Assembly: GCA_036250195.1 (NCBI GenBank)
Contig: JAVHZZ010000005.1
Span: 124,526,765 to 124,590,764, forward strand
Direction of reading: 5' to 3'
Origin: Mixophyes australis
Lineage: Eukaryota > Chordata > Amphibia > Anura > Limnodynastidae
Length of the DNA: 64,000 nucleotides
Shown: positions 48,201-57,200 of the stretch, one piece after another
Numbering within the stretch: position 1 is the first letter of the stretch
How the letters are laid out: the number at the start of each line of letters is the position of its first letter
Position numbers and translations under genes: made by a program
The notes under the pieces: generated by a model
What the model was told of the DNA's origin: nothing
What the model saw: the letters and a program-made list of their open reading frames with translations, nothing else
Databases searched by the model: none

Positions 48201-51200
48201 AGAGGGCTGAGGGGGCAGAGCGCAGAGGGCTGAGGGGGCAGAGGGCTGAGGGGGCAGAGGGCTGAGGGGGCAGAGGGCTGAGGGGGACACAGAGTGTGTG
48301 GATGCAGGGAGCACAGAGTGTGTGGATGCAGGGGGCCAGTGTGTGTTAGCTGTAAATTATTCTTTGACAGAAATATAATTGAAAAAAATATACATAAATA
48401 AATTATTTTCCCTTGGATTTATGTGTATTATTTTTGCATACAACTAAATAAGTATTTCTGTTCTGACCTAAATACTTATTACGTCTTTTTGACTACTTAT
48501 AAAACGGGACTGCTCGGTAATTATTTTGGAGGGGTGCCTTGAAAAAATTATGGAGACTCTAAGGGTGCTGCGGACTGCAAAAGTTTGGGAACCACTGGTT
48601 TATTCTATTGTAATAGGACTCTGTTGGACTCCAAACACTGGGTGTCAAGCAAAAACAGCTGGGTGGAGCACCTGGGAAATAAGTGCTGGGGAGAACAGTG
48701 AATATTATATGCAAAGTTGAGTACTTCACCATGGTAAGTGCACTATATCCTTATATATTGCTATTTTAGCAGCTAGACAATGAATTCTTTTTTTTTTTAT
48801 TATTATTTTTTGTTTCCACATGCTTCTTTATTTTTTGTCCCACAGCTGCAATCTATGGGACTTAAGTACTTTAGACAGATCACTGCACATTGGTAATTTC
48901 GGACACTTGTCACAGGTCCTTATTTTTATCATAGTGTGTAAGGCCTCTGGCTTAGAATCTTTTGCAATGAGAGAGAAGGAGGGAAGGAACCAGCTCCTGA
49001 TTGATGTGACAGTTTGAAATGACTTTATGTATGATATGGGCGTTGGCCTTTAGGATCACCTTAGTATGCAGAATGTTTGTATAGGGATCCTGGAACCTTT
49101 GCACATGCAGTACTCCTATCCATCTGGCAGAAGTAACAGCTACAAGAAAAAGTTCCTTCAGAGTTGCCTACCTTAGAAAATCTTTCCAAAGGGGTTCAAA
49201 AGGTTCAGCTGATGAGCCCTTTAATTAAGGTCTAAAGCGCTTGACAGCTTGCAGGGACAATGCAATAAATTTATCTTTGGCCAGGCGCACCTTCAGGATG
49301 TAGCGCTATAATATATGCCACTCAAAAATTTTAGGATTAGGATCATCTGTGCTTTTCTTAGCTCTTTACCCTCTGAATGCACAAATATGTGAATTTCTTC
49401 CAAAACCTTTTCTAGCATGCATAGTACATGTCTGGGCCTTTAACTGTATTAAATCATCATCATCTATTAATATAGCGCTACTAATTTCACAGCGCTGTGC
49501 AGAGAACTCATTCACATCAGTCCCTGTCCCATTGGAGCTTACAGACTAAATTCTCTAACATACACTATATGGACAAAAGTATTTGGCCACAACTTTTAAT
49601 TATTGAATTGAGGTGTTTCAATCAAACCCAATGCCAGAGATGTATAAAATCAAGCACCTGGCCATGCGGTCTCCATTTGCAAACATTTGATACACAAAAT
49701 GGGTCGTTCTGAAGAGCTCAGTGACATCAAGCGTGGTACTGTGATAGGATGCCACCTTTGCAATAAGACTGTTCGTGAAATTTCAACACTGCTGGATATT
49801 TCACAGTCAACTGTAAGCGATACTATTAGAAAGTGAAAGCAGTTAGGAAAAGCAGCAACTCAGCCACGAAGCGTAAGACCAAGTAAAATCACAGAGCTGG
49901 GTCTATGACTGCTAAAGCGCATGGTGCGTAAAAGTCATCAACGCTCTGCTAATTCCATAGTTGAAGCGTTCCAAACCTACACTTGCATTAATGTAAGCAC
50001 AAAAACTGTGCGTCGGGAGCTTTCTGGGATGGGTTTCCATAGCCGAGAAGCTGCATACAAGCCTCACATTACCAAGATCAACGCCAAGCGACAGATGGAG
50101 TGGTGTAAAAAACACAGACACTGGACTGTGGAGCAGTGGAAACGTATTCTGAGGAGTGACTAATCACGCTTCTCTGTTTGGCAGTCAGATGGGCGAGTCT
50201 GGGTTCGGCGAACGCCTTGAGAATGCTACCTGACTGCATTATGCCAACTGTGAAGGTGAGGGAGGGATAATGGTATGGGGTGGTTTTACAGAGTTTGGGC
50301 TAGGCCCCTTATCTCAAGTGAAGGGCAATTGTGACAGGATGGAACGCCTATGCCACCCTGTCTGCTGTTGCCAAGAACGGTCTGGGCTTACTTTGCCACC
50401 GTTCCCTTTCGTTATCCCAAATGCGCCTTCTTGCCACAGTAGGAGGGGCTTACAAATGCTGCCACCACTGGACTCCTTACCGGCATCCAGTACCGGGTTT
50501 CTTCTGGGTAACTGACACTGTTAATGTACCCCTTGCTGGTGTACCTGGGCTGGTACTCTTGACCTCTTCCAATTGATCAGGGTTGCTACAGATGGATCCC
50601 CTTGGCCTATCACACTGGCCAGAGCGGTGGTACCGGAAAAAGCTGGGTCCAAACCTCAGTAACAGCTGGGAACGGATTCGATTTTGTCTAATCTGTAGGT
50701 CACAGGAATAGAGACATGGTTTCATGAGTTCGATGTGGAAGAACTTGACTGGTCCACACAGAGCCCTAACCTCAACCCCATCAAACACCTTTGGGATGAA
50801 CTGGAACGGAGATTGAGAGCCAGGCTCTCTCGTCCAACATTAGTGCCTGACCTCATAAATGCTCTACAGAATGAATGGGCACAAATTCCCAAACATGCCA
50901 ACATCTTGTGGAAAGACTTCCAAGAAGAGTGGAAGCTGTTATTGCTGCAAAATGGGAACCAACTCCATATTAAAGTACATGTATTTGAATACAATGTCAT
51001 TACAGTCCCTGTAATGGTCAAGTGTCCGAATACTTTTGTCCATATAGTGTGTATACACACACATATACACACTAGGGTCAGTTTGATAGCAGCCAATTAA
51101 CCTACCAGTATGTTTTTGGAGTGTGGGAGGAAACGAGTACCTGGAGGAAACCCACACAAACAGAGGGAGAACATACAAACTCCACACAGATAATGCCATG

Positions 51201-54200
51201 GACGGGAATCAAACTCATGACTCCAGTGCTAGGGCAGAAGCGCTAAGCACTAAGCCACTGTGCTGCCCATAATAGTATTTCCACCTTCAATCATTATATA
51301 TTATGCCCAAATATACACAGTTGCCAATACAATATGACAGTTGTGAGATTCACTTTGGAAGATATAGAATTGCTTGACCTTCTGTTAAGTTAAATCAGCC
51401 TTTTTCGGAAAACCAAGCTTAATCTCCACGCCTTTAGATGCAGCAATGGGATATGGACAACATAATGGACCCTGTTGGAGCAGGCCCAGCTTATTCAGGG
51501 TTCTTGCAATGCCACGTTTAGTGCATGGAAAATCCAGAGCCTCATTGTACAAAAATGGTAGCACTGCCTTGATGTCTGCCTTTGCCTGATTATTTTCTAT
51601 TAGTAATCCTACTTAAAGAAGTTAATGAGAGGAAACATTTTACTGCTTGAAGGAAAAAAAAAAAAAAAAGTGCAAAAACCTGTATTCTTAAGCCACCTTG
51701 CAGAAAATAATGTCGTTAGACTCACATCACATAATTTTCACCCGAGTTTTATAACAAACCACCAAATAACTATCTCTTCTTGCCTGTAGAAGTTTGTCAA
51801 TAGCTTTCTCTAGGATTCCTTTACATCTGAGCTGTGACCGCTTAATCTCCATGCCATCAAGAGCATTTATGGATTTGGATGAAGAATTTGGTCTTTGTGT
51901 AGGAGGTTTGGCCTAAGAGGTAGAGGTCACTGTTGCTATTAATGTCTGGTTTTCAGTAGTTTGGGATATGCATTGTGTCCAGAATGGAAGGATTCATATT
52001 GCGCCTGCTTTTAATTTTTTCATCTTCTTCAGGTTGCAAGCAATGAGAATTAAAAAAAAAAAGAGAGAAGAGACATGCTCCAGTTAAAAGGTCCATGAGA
52101 TTACCATTGCATTTGTCCCTTCTGTTCCTGGAACTTTGTGATGAGAGAAGAATTGTTCCTTGTAAGTAGGGCCGGATTAACGGAATGGAGGCCTCTGGGC
52201 TAAGGGGGCCCCCATTCCCCCGTGAGGCCCCCCCGTTAGCAGACTGGCCCTCCTGTTAGCCGACCGCCCCCCCCCCCCCAAGCGCTTACCTGCTCCTGTC
52301 ACTGCCACTCTCGCGAGATCTCCTCAGTAAGGAGATTACTGAGCGCCGAAGGAGGACAGCAGTGACAGAGCTCAGAATTGATCGGGCCGGGGGCGCCCCC
52401 GCCCCCAAAAAATAATTCTGCTGAGGTCTGTCAAGGGCCCCCTGAATGCCCGAGGCCCCTGGGCTGTAGCCCAGTTAGACCTCGGGTTAATCCGGCCCTG
52501 CTTGTAAGAGGGGATTAAATTACTGAATTGCATACCAGTCTGCTTGCAATTCTGGCACATTTATGTGTAATTTCTTCTCGTTTAGTTACCATGTCCACTG
52601 TGCTACTTAAGGCAGGAGATGAGCCAAGTCAAATTATCCAGTTTGGTTACACTCCCAATTCACTTAATTTGGGAATCCGAAAACAGTTGGGAGACTCCCT
52701 CATGGCCTGGCACAATCCACTGATAATTGCCTGCAATCCCAAGTCTAACTGGAAATTTTGCATATGCCATCTTGCCCAGGGGAGAATACCTATGGTGGAG
52801 GAAAGCATTATTAGAAGGAGATGACACCTTTGTATTGTAATTTGAAGTTAGACCTGTAATTGACAAGCTAACGACTGGATCTTGATGCATATCTCCTTCA
52901 GTAGAGTAACTTTGTCTTGTACCGTGTTTATTTGAACACCAGTTCTGATAGAAAGACATTACTAATTGCCTTGTTTATGGTCCAGCCGTGTTCCTGCAGA
53001 AGTCATTACTTGAGATATCCTGGATCGGACCATCTGCTCCCATTTCCCAGTCAACTAGATAGGGGATAGATGCTGACCTATTGTTTCCATAATTCTGCTA
53101 CCAGTGTAATTTACATATTGCTGAAAGTTCTCTGGAATGTTCCCAGAACAAAGAGAAGGCAAGTGAACTGGAAATGCAGAATCTATGAAATCTCTAATAT
53201 AGCAGTAGGCATCATAAAGAACTAAAAAGATGCAAAAAAAATAAAAAAATCACCTTTGCTTATAGCAGTGAGAATTGAATTTACAGACTTGCATACAAAA
53301 ATGTCTTACATGGACAGAGTACTTAAATCTCCTTAGATCTAGAATAGTAAGGAAAGCCGCTGAGGTTTTTCTGACCAGAAAGCTGCAGAAACAAGAGAGA
53401 TCCCATGAACTTATAGTTTGTAGACTGATGTATAAAGCTTACAATTCGGCTGGAGCTGAAGGGGTTCTGGATATGATCCAAGTTTCCCATTGGAGCATGA
53501 TGAAATTTTATCTTGCAAAACTTTCTGACAATGTCTAGAACCCCTTTAGAAGTATGTATCCATTTATCTGCATATGCCGTGTTGGATGTAATCAGTCAGT
53601 TCACCTGTAAGCGGCAGTTTACCAGTTTATGAGCTCATCAGCCGGAGAGAATAAAAGACACTGCAAGTTCTGTGTGTGCAATTAGCTCTACTTTATTGTT
53701 TACAAATGCACATACTTATAGCACTCTGGTTACACAAAATCACGTATTTCAGCAAACTACTCCTCTTCATTACACAGACCTTGCTACATTCTCACAGGAA
53801 TTCTCCCAAGGGAGAATTTAGTAAAGGGTGGTTTATCTCCAGTCTGCCATATCCCAGGTCATGGGCACAGCTTCTTGCAAACAACAAAATAATAATCAAT
53901 AACTTCTACAAACTAGCTGCATTAAAGCTGTCTTTAAGCTGTACAAGGACAAAATGGCTGTAAGGCAACAAGATGGCGCCAGCTTAACAAAATCACATTT
54001 CTCAACTGTGATTCGGATGCCAATAGGCGATAGTGGGGAATGAGCCAGGCCATAGTTATTGCAACGTATTTTGACCTGATCTCACTTCTTCGAGCCTGAA
54101 TGCTCGAAAGGGTTGTTTGGATGCAGTGGTTCCACCTTGTCTAGTGTACGGTTTGCCAGGTTTATAACAGCTTACATCTTTAAAGTGTTGGCAAAATAAT

Positions 54201-57200
54201 GAGAAACACTTAACATTTAAATCTTGCGGTATGCAGATTTACCCCCAGAAAACTTGTCAATCATGGTGTCTAGTATATCCTCAGAGTAAAGAACATTCAC
54301 ATAGGAGCATTGACTATTTTTAGTTTGAGCACCTGCTGCCCATAGATTCAGTCAGAAAGATCTCCTAGATACCACCATTGAAGACATGGTTCTGGCTGAA
54401 AAGGTAATTGGAATACAACATTGCCTCACAAAGTAAATCTATTCCTCTCTACATAACTTTAATACTGCTCAGTAAATATTGTCTACTAATATTTTTCTGG
54501 ACATCTGTATGACGAGACTCCCCAATAGTCTGAGTGCTCTAGCCACTGAAGCCATAGATAGACCTGTACTGGCTTTTGTCTGAGGAGAACTGTAAGGCTA
54601 GGTACATTTACATATAAAAACAATTGACCTCCAATTAGGTATATCAGTCCATCTCACAGTTTTGTAACCAGCTCTGCAAGACCAAGGCAGACTTTTTGGA
54701 TCAGACTGCTAACAGAGACACACAGATGATTTCTCTCCTCATTTCGGAAACAGAGACACAAAGATTTTGCTACATGTGCCCTTTGGGGCGTTGGTAATGT
54801 TTTGAAAAAAGAAATAGACTTAAATATGAGTACATTGTATATTGTTAGAAGTTTAAAGGTAAAATATTTGAAATACTGTAGCTGTCTTTACATTGTTTGC
54901 TAATTTCCAATAATATAACTTAACAATAATCACAAAGAGGTTATTGTGGCAGAAAATATCTGTGCTGTAAGTTTTGCTTATAGAGCCACAGACCATGTGG
55001 TATAGCTTTTAAGATGTGTTCGTTTGTAAGTGTGTTATTTAGGAAGATGTTAAGATGTTAGTTTAAGTGTATATATTGAAATACATTGTATTTGACTGTG
55101 CCTATAATTGTGTAATCTGCCTTGCTGGATCTCATCCCCTATATGTGTAATGGCTACAAGTTAAACAGATATGTGATGAGATGGAGACGCTTCTTTGGAT
55201 GCACATAGTTTGAATTGAAATTAGTGAATGTTGCTGGGGAGTTTGTAGATATCCCCTCCCCTGTTAGACTAAAGAAATATTAGTGAACATTGTGTGATAA
55301 CTGCTGAATAGAGAGCTATTTGTGGTGGACTGGCTAATACAGGTTGTAATAAGTTAAGGGCCTGTTGCTAACTTTGCATTGCATTGTTAGTAAATTAGGC
55401 CTTTTGAGCAAACATGTGCTTGTAACAAAGCATTGTCAATTCAACCATTTTGGATTGTGATTTTGCATTGTAAGAAGAAATTACATTGTGAGTATATGTA
55501 CTGGAATAGGGATATATAGATCTATAGTGCAATTAGGATTAAGATGAAGATAATGCAGATAACAAGGGAATGGTTTGAGATACATACACACAGTCACATG
55601 CATGTACACACACAAACATAATTAGCAAGAACTTAAGATATTGTACCTACACACAGAATGTTATCTATTATATGTATAGTATATAAAATTATGTTATCAA
55701 AATTATATTATCACATTATTGTACAAGTAAAGATTCTATTTCATGGATATATACCTGCGTTGTGGATATGAATTTATAATGCCTTGATACAGGAGATATT
55801 ATATATAGAAATCTGTGTGATACCGTAAATTAGGTTTAAAGGACTGAAGAAGGTGTGCCATAAGAGTGAAATTGTAAATGCGTATGGTAATGTAACAAGC
55901 GCATCCAGAAGTAGAATAAGATGATAGCGTGCGCAATTACGGCGTAAAATAAGTTTCCTTTTACAGGATCTCTTAGAGAACCACCATTTTCTAAAAAAAG
56001 TAATCGTTCTGGGTGATAAACTGGCTATTGCTGCATCCACTTTGGAACTGAACTCCATTTCTGTGCATCTTATCATTGAAGGGATGCATAAAAGACCATC
56101 TTTTCTGGTTACACAGAGACATTTCCACTTGAGCCCATCCTGTTTGCAATAAATCCTTTACTACAGGATACACAGGAAAATCTACTATTTCTTTTACTGC
56201 GATCTTCAAATAGAGACTTCAAAACTGCAGTGGAGATTGGTGTAAAAGTAATTTCCATAGATTTATATATGTGCCCGAGTAGAATATCCACATTATCACT
56301 AAATAGTCTTGGTGTTTAAATTCCCCATTTCACTACTTGAGAGTTCTTCCATATCCTCCAAAGAGCCCAGTTCGTACTGGAACCCATGTCCTCTAATTCC
56401 ATTCTTATTGGGGACCTTGTTCTCTCTACAGGATATATAAATTCTCTTTAGTCACAAATAATCTAGCCATCCATGCAATCAAGTGCTTAAATAGCTAGGG
56501 ACAAGGATTGCTTCCTTAGGGTTTGGGGATACATGTCGCACAAAAAAAACCCATAATCCAGAGATAAAGGCTTGTGACAGGCTCCACAAACCCTAAGTTA
56601 CTGGGCTTTACTGTCTTTCTTTCCACACAAATTGCAGCAAGTAAGCCCCTATAAACTAAAAACTACTACTGTTCCTCTCTTACTTCAGCTAAAGACAGGA
56701 AAAGACAAAGGGAAGAGGAGATGCTCCTCGATATTATATCTTAAAGGGTTTGTAATTGCCTGCCACTCCTAAAGCTAGAGGGAACTAACCATTTTATTAA
56801 CATTCAAACAAGGGATATTCTTCAAACTTTTATTAGAGTAAATAAACATTCAGATGAACAAACCAAAACAAACAAAAATTACAAACATTTTTGTAAAGTT
56901 GTTTTACATAGGAATTTACTGCTTTGCATAATTTGGGCAATAATATGTTACATGGGATTTAGAAACATGTTTATCGCACTTGAAACATATATGTTTGTTT
57001 TATCATCATTCTTGGATGGACAAAATTTGCATTTGTCACGTTTGATCGCTGTAACATTCCCCGCAGAAGTTCCTGGTTGAGGAACATGAGTAGTTGATTG
57101 TATGTTCTTCACAATTGTACATGACTCTACTGTCCCTGGCATATATTGTCTTGAGGAAATGTGGGGCTTGATGAGTGTTTTTCCAAGCTCTTCCAAAAAT

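Larger units (their letters stand above)
47510..48597. mobile_element. hAT-like non-autonomous element with giant palindrome and minisatellite
   Basis: The left terminus CCTAGGTTCCCAAACTGTG and the inverted right terminus CAGTGGTTCCCAAACTTTTG are flanked by exact 8-bp duplications GTTTATTC (47502-47509 and 48598-48605). It contains a long perfect-like palindrome (47632-47778) and a 23-bp minisatellite (47840-48285). No transposase. It sits inside the older hAT-like element. Confidence 0.9.
47295..48697. mobile_element. hAT-like non-autonomous element (host of a nested one)
   Basis: CAGTGTTCTCCCCAGAACA at the left is mirrored by ...TGCTGGGGAGAACA at the right. Candidate 8-bp duplications CTGAATAT (47287-47294) and GTGAATAT (48698-48705) agree at 7 of 8 bases. 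Only ~315 bp belong to this element; the rest is the nested 47510-48597 element. Confidence 0.7.

Noticed and set aside
47703..48314. 203-codon minus-strand frame of repeated [17 protein letters not shown] text
   Set aside because: It is entirely produced by the 23-bp minisatellite; a strand free of stops with period 23 gives all three frames in rotation. No domain, no start context.
49921..50163. Stand-alone small gene
   Set aside because: It is the middle of the Tc1 transposase (HTH and linker) between in-frame stops.
50270..50788. Plus and minus frames of 81-103 codons
   Set aside because: They cross the boundary between Tc1 and the inserted LTR segment; translations are of LTR sequence.
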